In this document: positions 46,338 to 55,924 of the stretch, one piece after another
Layout: each line of letters begins with the position of its first letter
Position numbering within the stretch: the stretch's first letter is position 1
Origin: Rhyzopertha dominica
Lineage: Eukaryota > Arthropoda > Insecta > Coleoptera > Bostrichidae
DNA length: 64,000 nt
Reading direction: 5' to 3'
Assembly (NCBI GenBank): GCA_025024175.1
Contig: QCXZ01000086.1
Span: 12,676,245-12,740,244 of the forward strand
Notes under the pieces: model-generated
Seen by the model: only the letters and a program-made list of their open reading frames with translations
What the model was told of the DNA's origin: nothing
Database searches by the model: none
Position numbers and translations under genes: made by a program

Positions 46338-47442
46338 TGATAACCTGGAGGTCCAAACAAAACCGCCTTCAGACAAATCCATGTCCACATGTGCGCACGG
46401 ACCAACACTACTGAGACCAGAGATTCACCTGGCCACCTAATCAAAGCTCACGTGGGTGATAGTTAATTATTACCTCTAAGTTTATATGTATTACCCTGTA
46501 TTTTAGCTTCAATCTATCAGTTATCTACCATATCTATTACAATATCATTTTGATCATAAATATCCTGCCTACGACACTGATATCTACCTATGCGCATCAT
46601 TAGCTACATGCCTAAGCTTTTCCCCATAAAACGGTTATTAACTAAGACACTTAGTGAGCGTGATTTCTGATTTCTGATTTCTTGGTTACGCCCTGTACAC
46701 ACAAATACACTGCACTGTTTAAAATTCACAGCTAAACTGAATAACCTAATATTATGTAATGTGAGTTTATTTCATTTCTTTTAGTTCCTTAAAAATTAGG
46801 TATCCAAAACGATGCGAGTTTAAAACCGCACGTGTTAATGTTTGTTTTCGCTGCTTGAGGTTGAGTTCTGGTATCTGATTTACGATTATGGTCATGAGGG
46901 GTGTGTTGGACCACTTATGCGTAGAGGGACAAAGGGGCGCTCTTACGTAGTTCTAACACATAGCTAGTCAAAACCAATAGCGAAGTTTTAGAATATTAGG
47001 TTATTCAGTTTAGCTGTGAATTTTAAGCAGTGAAGTGTGTTTTGTGTGTACAGGGCGTAATCAAGGAATCAGGGTGAGTACACTCACTAAGTGTCTTAGT
47101 TCATAATTGTTTTATGGGGAAAAGCTTAGGCAGGTAGCTAATGATGCGCATAGGTAGATATCAGTGTCGGAGGCAGGATATTTATGATCAGAATGATATT
47201 TTAATAGATATGGTGGATAACTGATAGATTGAATACAGGGTAATACACATAAAGTTAGAGGTAATAATTAATTATCAGCCACGTGAGCTTTGATTAGGTG
47301 GACAAGTGAATCTCTGGTCTCAGTAGTGTTGGTACTATTTGGTCGGGGGGCGGCAAGGACGGGTAGGTCCTTGGTCCGTGCGCACATGTGGACATGGATT
47401 TGTCTGAAGGCGGTTTTGTTTGGACCTCCAGGTTATCAGTAT
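46338..47442. repeat. 1.1-kb palindrome with 430-bp arms
   Basis: TGATAACCTGGAGGTCCAAAC at 46338 is inverted at 47422-47442. Matching pairs continue inward (ATCCATGTCCACATGTGCGCAC, TGATATCTACCTATGCGCATCAT, CAGCTAAACTGAATAACC) to a 240-base loop at 46751-46992. The loop sequence is found again, inverted, at 47900-48130. No coding frame is supported. Confidence 0.8.
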
Positions 47443-48135
47443 GCGGGAGCATGCCTGGATTGGATGCTGGCCCGGTCGGCTGATTCCTCTGGACCGTGCC
47501 ACCAGGGGTGTGGACGGAGGCAAGACAGTACATTTGCAGAATGATGTGTATAGTAAATGATTTGCTATGAAGGAGACAGAGATTAGCCAGTTCTTAGTTT
47601 TTGAAGTCTAAGTTATGACTTGATTATTTAGAAGGACTAGATAGGTAGATTTTATTAAGATATAATAATGGGGGCTAACTTAGGTTGACATGTTGGACTG
47701 GACACTTATCCATGTTTTTAATTATGACAGGTGTTGCACGCCCAGGCCAGATTTTTAAGAGTAATTCTGAAGATAGAAACTGGTGAGTGATGAGCTCGAA
47801 TAGTTGCTTGTTTATCCTAATAATTTAATATCCTGTCATAGTTTGATTGATTTTAATTCAGTACGTTTCTGTTTGGTTTACAGTCAGTCGGCTCGCTTAC
47901 AATTATAAAACTTCGCCATTAGTTTTGGCTAGCTATGTGTTAGAAATACGTAAGAGCGCCCCTTTGTCCCTCTACGCATAAGTAGTCCAACACACCCCTC
48001 ATGACCATAATCGTAAATCAGATACCAGAACTCAGCCTTGAGCAGCGAAAACAAACATTAACACGTGTGGTCAAACTCGTATCGTTTTGGATGCCTAATT
48101 TTTAAGGAACTAAAAGAAATGAAATTAAACTCGCA
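47443..48135. repeat. Unique stretch followed by inverted copy of the palindrome loop
   Basis: 47443-47890 shows nothing recognisable. 47900-48130 is the reverse complement of 46755-46985 (GGGCGCTCTTACGTA / TACGTAAGAGCGCCC; ATGAGGGGTGTGTTGGA / TCCAACACACCCCTCAT). Confidence 0.75.
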
Positions 48136-48765
48136 TTACAGAAGGTAATGTCGAAAATGTTTTAATGCATTGATAACAGCAGTAATACAATCGAAACGAT
48201 TTAAAGAACTTACAAATTTAACGGATTTCTCATTACGGTCCTGACTTCTTTGTTTTGCGAAACAATGGTTATCATTATGTCCCGGCTTCTTGCAAAATGC
48301 GCAGACTTGTTGTTTATTTGTTTTACNCGGCAGTTCGCTGTCTTGTGGTTTATCGCCTCTACGNGGCAAGTTANATAAACATTGAGGACTTAAGTGACCG
48401 GGACGATGGCAGATAAAACAACGGTTCAATTTTGNATCAACATATGTTTGNAAGGCCGTTATGATTTCGATTGTACCACGACGATCTCTATTTATAGATT
48501 TACTTATTACTACGGGGGTTTTTCCAGAATCATCAAATTCACAAAGGAGAGAAATCAATTCCGATGTTGTTTGTCTTTGAGATTGTTTAACCTCGTCACG
48601 GTTCTATCACATTCAATACCTCTAACAATTATGCTTATAATTTCATCATCTGTAAACGATTTATTTAAACGCTGTAGCAACCCTAGATTTGTTCACGCAT
48701 AACTAGCATAGGATGGAAGAGAACTAGACTTACATGAGGCTGCTTTTTCAAATCGCATACCGTTT
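48136..48765 (-). pseudogene. gag: Gypsy gag remnant of X fused to an RNase H scrap
   Basis: The minus strand begins near 48757 (MRFEKAASCKSS), passes through LLQRLNKSFTDDEIISIIVR, and has two zinc knuckles: CFICHRPGHLSPQC and CAFCKKPGHNDNHC. It then ends in VINALKHFRHYLL, which matches the RNase H segment VVNAVKHFRHFLV of the G1 polymerase. Protease and reverse transcriptase are therefore deleted between gag and RNase H. Several Ns and a stop after SYASYA are present. Confidence 0.7.
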
Positions 48766-48772
48766 ATTAATA

Positions 48773-49048
48773 TCCATTTTATTTTATTTTCGTTATTGTT
48801 TTGTACCCATATTGATTTAAAGTTCGAGTACAAGATTAGATTGACTATGTTTTATTTAGTCGAGAATCAACCGAGGGTTCAGATAAGTTATGGTTTGTTT
48901 ACAAGAAAGAAACCTCTGGGCGAGACCCTTTTTGGAGCAGCGTGACATTAGTATTAGTGGAGTGCTGGAATGTGTGGGTTGATTAATTCTTAGCGATGAT
49001 TGTTTCCTTCGTTTTGTGGCTGGACCTGAGTTTGATGGCATTAATGTA
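48773..49048 (-). repeat. LTR-like repeat of X, right copy, first part
   Basis: Matches 28025-28300 (TTTATTAATATCCATTTTAT, GAGACCCTTTTTGGAGCAGCG, AATTCTTAGCGATGATTGTTTCCTT). Interrupted at 49049 by G1. Confidence 0.75.
49045..49048. repeat. Target-site duplication (TGTA), left copy, of gypsy G1
   Basis: TGTA abuts the left LTR; TGTA also directly follows the right LTR at 53160-53163. Four bases is the usual gypsy length. Confidence 0.75.
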
Positions 49049-49354
49049 TGTCGGAATATAGGGGCGGTTCGACTAAAACTCCTCATCTGACTACACAGCC
49101 AGGATCGACTAAAAACTTCTCATCTGACTACACAGCCAGGATCGACTAAAACTGCTCATCTGACTACACAGCCAGGATCGACTGAAACTTCTCATCTGAC
49201 TACACAGCCAGGATCGACTAAAACTGCTCATCTGACGACAAGCCAGGATCGACATTCAACATCTGCCCAAGACAAACGTCCTTGCAGGATCGACATTGTG
49301 ATAAACAAAAGCAAAATGTAAATTACACACCATTAGATAATTATTCCGCCGACA
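49049..49354 (-). repeat. 3' LTR of gypsy G1, atypical, with a 36-bp tandem array
   Basis: Shares only TGTCGGAATATAGGGGCGGTT at one end and CGCCGACA at the other with the 5' LTR. Its body is instead five copies of a 36-bp repeat at 49069-49248 (TCGACTAAAACTnCTCATCT then GACTACACAGCCAGGA). The integrase stop at 49341 lies just inside it. Confidence 0.6.
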
Positions 49355-49745
49355 CGGACCCATCCTCACTAGAGATATCCGGTAAAACTGAAATGTCACC
49401 CTGTCCTTCAGGAACAGCAATCAGCTGATCGTGGGCAAACTTAAAGGTTCGACCTTTGCCTTTTTCTGTAGGTTTAACCAATTCGTAACGATCGTTATCA
49501 AGTACCTTAACAATTTTGAAAGGACCTCTGTATTTACGGTCAAGTTTAGAAATCATGCGCTCATTAGATTTACTAAACACAAAATCACCAACGGAAAAGG
49601 GTTGTACTGTGGCTTTCAATGCATTTTTGCGAATAACATCCTGTTCTGAAGAACGTACAATCTTTTCACTAGCAACAGTTCTAATAGCAGAAAAATCTAG
49701 AGGAGTGTCATCCAAGACGGAACACGTAATTTTACGTAATTCCAA
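49341..49745 (-). pseudogene. pol: G1 integrase C-terminal domain (shifted frame)
   Basis: Contains FSVGDFVFSKSNERMISKLD, then KYRGPFKIVKVLDNDRYEL and an acidic end (DISSEDGSVSAE). It follows the polymerase frame after one frameshift near 49740 and would be its natural C-terminus. Confidence 0.85.
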
Positions 49746-51945
49746 AGAACGGATTGAAACTCCAAATAAACAGCTCAGCAGGACTAAATCCAGTTACTTT
49801 ATGTTTAGTACTATTAATTGCTAATTGCACTTCACCTAAACTATCCTGCCAAGTCTTATCACTTTCCGTTTCAATACTCGTGAAAGTATTTTTTAAAGTC
49901 TGCATAACCCTCTCAACTTGACCATTAGCACGACTCGTGCAATGGGCAATTAAATGCAACTCAACATTATAATTAGTACAAAATTCACGAAAGTTGCTAC
50001 TAGTGAAACATTTTCCCTGATCACTAATAATGCGCACGGGTGCCCCAAATAAATAGGTAAATTCTTTCAAACAATTAATAGCACAATCTGCCGTCAGCGA
50101 ATTAATGCGTTTCAGAAAAACAAATTTAGTGAAAGCGTCAATGATGACAAAAACATACTCTTTGGTATCACTCTTTCCCGTTAATTTTCCTGAAATATCC
50201 ACATGAATAGTATGCCAGGGTTGTGAAACTTTTGCAATTGGATGCATCTGAATTTGAGATTTCCCAGATTTGTTCTTAGAAGTTTTACAAATTAAACAAT
50301 TATCAACCAATTTGCGAACGGTACGTGACATATGCGGAAACCAATAAAGCTCGTAAATTTTCTCCAACGTCTTTTCCCAACCTAAATGTTTTAAGTCGGT
50401 ATGCACGTGATTAATTACAGTCCAAGCCATAGAATTTGGAACAACTAGTAGACAATACGATCGATGGTTTCGTTGAATTTTTCGATACAAAATATTATTT
50501 CTGATGTCATATGTTTTGGCTATGTCAGGATCAAGTTCATTTGCTCGGAGTGCGGTAACTGTTTTGTTTATTTCACTGTCACGTTGTTGGGCTACAGCTA
50601 ACCAATCTTTATATAGGTCAATGTTCTGAACTGTTTTCGTTATTGCTGCTGACTTTGTTGAATCTGAGCTCACGTTCTCGTTGTTTATTTGTGGTGGATT
50701 GCGTGAAAAGAAGTCGGCATGATTCATGCGTTTTCCGTCACGGTAAAGAATATCAAAATCAAAAGCCTGTAAAAATGGCCACCAACGATGTGCTCTTGGA
50801 GTTAAATCTCGCTTTATTCGGGATGCTTTTAATGAATTGCAGTCTGTGACAACTATAAAATGTCGTTGTACAAGGAAATGTCTAAAATGTTTAACGGCAT
50901 TGACCACAGCCAATGTTTCTAATTCATATGAATGGTATCGAGATTCTGGTTCGGTAGTACGTTTACTAAAGTAAGCAACGGGATGTAGTTTACCATCTCT
51001 TTTATTAAACAAAACCGCACCGTAACCGTCACTGCTCGCATCAGTATGCAATTCTATTGGAAGATTCGGATCAAAAATAGCAAGAACTGGTTCTGAAGTA
51101 AGCAACTGAATTATTGTATTTCGTGCTTCATCGTGTTTTGATGTCCATTCTATTTTCTTCGTAGTAGATGCAGTTAATCTATATAAAGGTGCTGCTATCC
51201 TAGAAAATTTTTTAATAAACTGACGGAAATAAGATGCTAAGCCCAAAAATTGACGCACTTGAGTAGATGTTTTTGGTATTGCAGAATTTACGAGAGCAGC
51301 TGTTTTTCGCGGGTTAGGACGTATCTTAACAGATTTCACCAAATAGCCCAGGTATTCAATTTCAGATTTAAGGAATTTGCATTTTTGTAGATTAAATGAA
51401 AATCCTGCTTTTGCCAATGCTGTCATAACAATTTCCAGTCGTTCTAAGCCTTCTACAATTGAACTTGATGGTATTAATACGTCATCAATGTACACAACTG
51501 CAATATTGTTTCGCAAATCTCCAAGGGCTTTGTCAATGCATCTTTGATAAACAGATGGTCCGTTTCGTACCCCAAAAGGCATTGTTAAATATTCAAATTT
51601 TCCATCTGGTGTCACAAAAGAGGTTTTCTCGATAGAATTTGGATGAACCGGTATTTGATGAAAACCGGCAGCCATATCCAAAGACGTAAAATAAAAAGCT
51701 CCGTGTAGTCTGTTAATCTGATCACTAATCAAAGGTAAAGGGTAGTTATCTGCTACGGTATTAGAATTTAGTTCCCTAAAATCAACGCATACGCGATCAG
51801 TACCATCTTTCTTTTTCACAAGTAATATGGGACTTGAATAAGGAGATGAACTGGGCCGAATAATATTGGCATTCAAAAGCTGTTCCATTTTTGCTCGAAC
51901 TATTTCGCGCTCTGCAGGTGCAAGTCGGTATGGTCTTCGTTGCAC
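49732..51945 (-). pseudogene. pol: G1 Pol: reverse transcriptase, RNase H and integrase
   Basis: A 737-codon open frame. RT: PYSSPILLVKKKDGTDRVCV, DFRELN, FTSLDMAAGFHQIPVH (catalytic Asp), FGVRNGPSVYQRCIDKAL, VVYIDDVLIPS (YIDD). RNase H: PIELHTDASSDGYGAVLFNK, ETLAVVNAVKHFRHFL, VVTDCNSLKAS. Integrase: the HVHTDLKHLGWEKTLEKIY zinc module with CLICKTSK, THHVDISG-like WHTIHVDISGKL (Asp), IISDQGKCFTSSNF (Asp), ANGQVERVMQTLKN (Glu). All catalytic residues I can judge are present. It is in the same frame as the protease upstream, separated only by a TGA at 51961-51963, and loses frame at its 3' end. Confidence 0.93.
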
Positions 51946-51960
51946 AAGTTTGTTTGGGTC

Positions 51961-52449
51961 TCACAATCGAATTTCAAATTCACCTGTCTTTACACGCGTT
52001 TTCGGAACACCAATTACAAAATTATCTAAATATTTTGAAAGGAGTGATATCAAAGGCTGTTTGTCAACTAAATTTACATCAGTATCAATAGTATTTAGAT
52101 CTATCTCATTCTGTTCACACAACTGTACATTTAATTCACGAGTGAATTTCAAACCATCTGACCCAATTTCTACCCGAATCTGTTGCTCTATCAGATCTTT
52201 ACCTATTACAACATTTGCTGACATAAAATCTTCAGGTACGACATAAAACAGCAGTTCAACTAACAACTGCCCTAGTTCAACTGTAGTTAGAATTTGACAA
52301 CAAGACATAAAAGAGCCACAACCTTTTAAACAAGTTACATTATTAAAACGTTTTCCATAAAAATGGTGAGCTACAGCTTCTTTAACTAATGAACAATCTG
52401 ACCCAGTATCAAACAGAAAAGGAAAGATCTCACCGGATTTAAGTTTCAA
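51961..52449 (-). pseudogene. G1 retroviral-type aspartic protease
   Basis: FPFLFDTGSDCSLVKEAV contains the catalytic DTG, and NVVIGKDLIEQQIRVEI the second family motif. It ends in TGEFEIRL before a TGA in frame with the RT, so it was probably the N-terminus of a single Pol. Confidence 0.8.
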
Positions 52450-52474
52450 CGTTCCTTCTGGTAGATTGCTCCTC

Positions 52475-52678
52475 TCACAGATTCACTCGTCTCTCGGGAA
52501 CCCCTGTCTTCGCCTTGCGGGTGTCGTCGGTACAATACAAAGCCTCATCTTCAGTAGCATATTGATGTGATGATGATTGTTCAGCTGCTGTTGTTTTACT
52601 TATTTTTCGCGACATCACTCCAATTTGTACAGCACACAAAACAGTTACGCAAAAGTTTTTTGTTATAAAAGTCACCAC
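52475..52678 (-). pseudogene. G1 gag N-terminal stub
   Basis: Probable start at MSRKISKTTAAEQSSSHQYA, about 45 codons to a stop after PERRVNL. It is immediately followed by the protease frame, so the capsid and zinc knuckles are missing. Weakly supported, by position only. Confidence 0.45.
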
Positions 52679-52697
52679 ACACTACTGCGAACGTAGA

Positions 52698-52719
52698 TGG
52701 TTGAATATCCCACTTCTGA
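52698..52719 (-). promoter_or_regulatory. Primer-binding site of gypsy G1 (tRNA-Leu-like)
   Basis: Directly after the 5' LTR the minus strand reads TCAGAAGTGGGATATTCAAC. From what I know of tRNA-Leu, its 3' T-arm complement is TCAGAAGTGGGATTCGAACC, so this fits a site lacking the terminal TGGTG. The same word occurs next to the G2 LTR. Confidence 0.5.
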
Positions 52720-53159
52720 TGTCGGAATATAGGGGCGGTTACGAACGTAAACTCAGTAAGTCCGCCCAAAATATAAATTTATTGTCCACAACACAAAATT
52801 AATAAACAAATGGAGCCAATAAACACTTATTTAAAACGTTAATTAACTAAGTACAAATAATTGCTGCAAAACGTAAACGATCCGACGCTCCGACCCAAAA
52901 ACCACCACTTGCTCAAGGCTCTAATCAGAATCTGCATTCAAATCTCCAAATGCCCACTCTCCAATGCAACAGATGTCTTTGTTTATATTATGGTTTTGTC
53001 GGAGCGCCGTTCCGTTCGCCAGACCATTTCTGACGCGTTCGCAGTATTATATAAAATCAAACAAGACTTTCAAATAAACAAAACAACTTATTCGGTTAGA
53101 ACTAATCATAGGCGGAGATTTTACAGTGGCGTGGACCATGGGCGGACTTGGCGCCGACA
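52720..53159 (-). repeat. 5' LTR of gypsy G1
   Basis: 440 bases from TGTCGGAATATAGGGG to GGACTTGGCGCCGACA, followed by the TGTA duplication. TATATAAAATC at 53047 could be the TATA region in reverse. Confidence 0.8.
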
Positions 53160-53163
53160 TGTA

Positions 53164-53913
53164 TGAGTATTGAATGATTGTGGACGTGAAGTGAACCAGG
53201 GGCAAATTACCTTTCTTATATGCTAATTGGATTTTGAGAGTAACCTGTGAGTACCTAGATTATGTTACATATGAGCTCATATGATAGGTTAATAACTGGC
53301 GATTGATGTTCCGCCAGCAACGAGGGATTGTCTGGCGATTACGCTAGAAATCTGTCGATTGCTGTTTCGACTGAAACGTCTGAGTGATTTACCCTCAAGA
53401 ACGTTGACTTCCGGGTTGTGTCCTGGAGGTGACCCTGTGATGGTCAGAAACTCACAAACACATGCATGCGCTCGCTTGCCGATGCGGCTGCTTGGTAGAA
53501 TAGTTAGTAGTTGTTGAAAACTATTGTTTTTGTTTTTGTTTAATAACCTAGGAAATTAGGCAAAAGGTGGAAATAAGAAGAGGGGGGCCCAGGCGAGAAG
53601 ACACTTTGTGACTAGCCTGGGGGCATCGTTGCCCCCCGGTGAGTTATCTAAATTTGATTGTGCAATTCAGTACAGTAAAAGATTGTTCTGTTTGTTTCCG
53701 GTGGTTACTGAGTGAACGAATACTCCATTTAGTCCATAATAAGCCACTGATTGATTAATTTCTGGATGTCATGAACGAGGTGGAGGGAGTGTATTGGAAT
53801 TCTTTGTTTTGGTATGTTATTTACTGGTATTCTTATGCAAATACGTCCCATGTTTATTTTATTAACAGCAGTTAATTATTTATTAATCAACGAACATTTA
53901 TTTACCCCTTACA
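53164..53913 (-). repeat. LTR-like repeat of X, right copy, second part
   Basis: From about 53430 to the end it matches 28645-29121 closely (GACCCTGTGATGGTCAGAAACTC, GAGGGGGGCCCAGGCGAGAAG, GATGTCATGAACGAGGTGGAG). 53164-53430 is more diverged from the left copy. Confidence 0.75.
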
Positions 53914-54373
53914 AATCTATTCTTTTCGGAAACAAACATCTTATTTCGAGTACAAAATTCGACCATTTCCTGTTTGGAACCTTCCACTCTTTGAACCATT
54001 CCAATGCTTCTCTACTAAGATAAGGCGAAATGCGATGCATTGTTTCGTAATCGTCCCATCCATACATAGCTCTGGCTCTTTCAACATCAGTTATCCATTC
54101 TCTCACATCATCTTCTCTCGGATCGAAAGTTGAAAGTTGTATGTTCTCACCTCGATTATCAGCTCCTTGATGGGAGTCGTGCGACACTGTCCTTCGTCCA
54201 TCATTTGCAGAATTTGAGGCATACTGCAAAGTGTTAACAACCTGTTGCATTGAGTCAACATAACGTCACATTGAATCCAAAACCTCATCCAAGTTGCTGG
54301 GGGTTGCTGAAGAGGTGGCTGCAGTTTCAAGAGCTGAAGATCGCCTTTTACGCGAAACACCGGTTTTCTTCAT
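53914..54373 (-). pseudogene. gag: Gypsy G2 gag, N-terminal fragment
   Basis: ATG at 54373 (MKKTGVSRKRRSSALETAAT), then after an in-frame TGA near 54266 SMQQVVNTLQYASNSANDGR, FDPREDDVREWITDVERARA, YLSREALEWFKEWK and FPKRIDL. It resembles the matrix/capsid start of insect gypsy Gag. It is cut at 53913 by the X repeat. Confidence 0.7.
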
Positions 54374-54395
54374 TTTGTTTGCACACACTACTCTC

Positions 54396-54416
54396 CGATC
54401 CCACTTCTGATATTAT
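54396..54416 (-). promoter_or_regulatory. Primer-binding site of gypsy G2 (tRNA-Leu-like)
   Basis: The minus strand reads ATCAGAAGTGGGATCGGAG after the LTR, sharing TCAGAAGTGGGAT with G1. Confidence 0.5.
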
Positions 54417-54710
54417 AAACGATTTAAATAAAAACGTTAGCAAAAACGATTTTAAACAATTTAATGAAATTAATTAATTCAGAGACGTTACAAAATGCAA
54501 CCAATTGTGTGCTCTTCCATTTCCCCTTCCCGCTACTCCAGCCGGCTGTATCCTGGTCCCTTCCATTCCAATAATTGGGTATTATCACTTTTTTGAAAAT
54601 TACGTAAAATGAATCTTGAAGTGCATATATATCGTACGCCATGTCAAAAAAAAACAAAAAAATATTTGTAGGTAGAGAATTTCAGGTCTGAAATTCGAAT
54701 CTTAGGAGTT

Positions 54711-55705
54711 ACCGCCAAAACGCTTCTATTCAAGGTTATTCAACTCGTGACGTCAAGTGTCATGTAAACATTACCGAGGAGCGTGCTGTTTAATGGTGTA
54801 GTATCATTCTTGTATTGGAAAAGCTTTTGTGTGGTGTTTATTGAAAGCACGGTGTAAGAGGTGGCACCAAAAAGTGATTTATGTAGTTTTACAAGCATCT
54901 ATTATGTATGGAAAACAAAACAAGTGTTGTTTTGTACATGGTTATAAAAGTACTTCAGTCAGTACAGCTAACAAAATATTTTTGTAACCGTTCCTCGAGA
55001 TTATCAACGTATGAAAAAGTTATTTAAGGCCCCCTAGACGTGATATGCCGAAATCGCAAAGTTTGTTTTTCTGTTGTGAAGATAATCTTAATTCTTAATG
55101 TAAGTTTTATTATTCTCTTTGTAGTTATAGGTGTTTACCATTCAGTTTCCACTTTGTTATAACTTAAAAAGGATATGGAAAATTATATGCGTTTTCAGTT
55201 GATAGAGGGAAATGTTATAATAAAGAAAGACGTTTGTTTTCCATATATTCGACTGTTAGCCAGACCGGAAACGAGTCGCAACGGCCCCGAAAATAAATGG
55301 CAATTTATATTTATTCTGACCTCTAAAATAAATGTCAAGTTTAGGGTTCATTTTTGATTCTTACATTTTTATGTTTACAAATAGTATGTGTCCAACAACC
55401 CACTATGATCAAATTATCAATACTACGTTAATTTGATAAAAAGTTCACTTATGCTGTTGCTTTTACGTTCCTCATTTCCGCCGCGTTGAACTGCTCGTCG
55501 CTGTACACAAATTCCATAACAATGAACATGCCTTCAGAAGTCATAACTCATGAGTATTTAACTTTTTCTTGGCGTATTTTAATTCGTTTGTCACAAAATG
55601 AACGTAAACAACAAGCTGACGCGTGACGCGCTGACGCCAGATGTAAACAAGCGGTCATTTACAAGACACCTGACGTCACGGCCAATATGTTTGCGTTTTG
55701 GCGGT
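54711..55705 (+). mobile_element. THAP-domain DNA transposon remnant with inverted ends
   Basis: ACCGCCAAAACGC on the left, GCGTTTTGGCGGT on the right, continuing inward with GTGACGTCAAGTGTCATGTAAAC and its inverse GTTTACAAGACACCTGACGTCAC-like partner. An outer short pair (AATTGGGTATT at 54571, AATACCTAATT at 55828) may mark the real edges. About 1 kb, with only the first exons of a transposase. Confidence 0.65.
54906..55360 (+). pseudogene. THAP zinc-finger fragment of a transposase
   Basis: The first part reads NKCCFVHGYKSTSV, then KIFVTVPRDYQRMKKLFKA and QSLFFCCEDN, with the C...C...C..H/N spacing of a THAP finger. After a probable small intron (GTAAGT at 55100, AAAAG at 55172) it continues DMENYMRFQLIEGNVIIKKD, which is the usual segment after THAP in insect transposases. 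A one-base shift near 54985 and a stop break it, and the catalytic domain is absent. Confidence 0.6.
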
Positions 55706-55924
55706 CCCTTTAAATATTCACATTTTTAATATTAAAAATACACCTTACGATCCTGTCACAGCTGTTTTGTGTATTAGATACTACCTATTAATATGCAATT
55801 TAATAAAATATAAATACATGGCAAATACCTAATTGGAATGTGAGTGGGGAACGCCGGTGGCGCTAATCTGGTGTTCGGCTTGGCAATTAACCTGGCGGCA
55901 CATGAAACATTGCCAATATCTTTT

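Larger units (their letters stand above)
49049..53159 (-). mobile_element. Ty3/gypsy retrotransposon G1
   Basis: A 4.1-kb minus-strand element bounded by TGTCGG...CCGACA LTRs and a TGTA duplication, inserted in the right LTR of X. It carries a gag stub, protease, RT, RNase H and integrase. Gag is mostly deleted, so it is non-autonomous. Confidence 0.9.
28025..53913 (-). mobile_element. LTR element X (probable gypsy), containing Z, a hAT element, a palindrome and G1
   Basis: Inferred from the two same-orientation 1.1-kb repeats at its edges and from a minus-strand gag remnant directly inside the right repeat (48136-48765), the expected place for gag. No clear target duplication. An alternative is two independent copies of an unrelated repeat. 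Confidence 0.45.
25996..55920 (-). mobile_element. Ty3/gypsy element G2, heavily interrupted and deleted
   Basis: LTR-like sequence at 25996-26270 is repeated, in the same orientation, at 54417-54565 plus 55835-55920. Gag lies next to the right LTR (53914-54373) and an integrase remnant next to the left side (27103-27920), all on the minus strand, as expected for one minus-strand element. Protease, RT and RNase H are absent. The gap between gag and integrase is filled by element X. The LTR edges are uncertain by several bases and I could not confirm a duplication. Confidence 0.6.
54417..55920 (-). repeat. 5' LTR of gypsy G2, split by an insertion
   Basis: 54417-54565 and 55835-55920 together match 25996-26245 (CCCGCTACTCC; GGAATGTGAGTGGGGAACG; GGCTTGGCAATTAACCT). 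About 1.27 kb, containing the THAP transposon, lies between. The outer end is truncated at 55920, where Y sequence begins. Confidence 0.75.

Noticed and set aside
47290..47544. 84-codon plus-strand frame and opposite frames in a GC-rich patch
   Set aside because: They lie in one arm of the 1.1-kb palindrome; no homology that I recognise, and the other arm does not keep the frame.
28025..53913. Target-site duplication for element X
   Set aside because: Bases outside the two 1.1-kb repeats (TTACT against AATCT) do not match, so I left the duplication unassigned.
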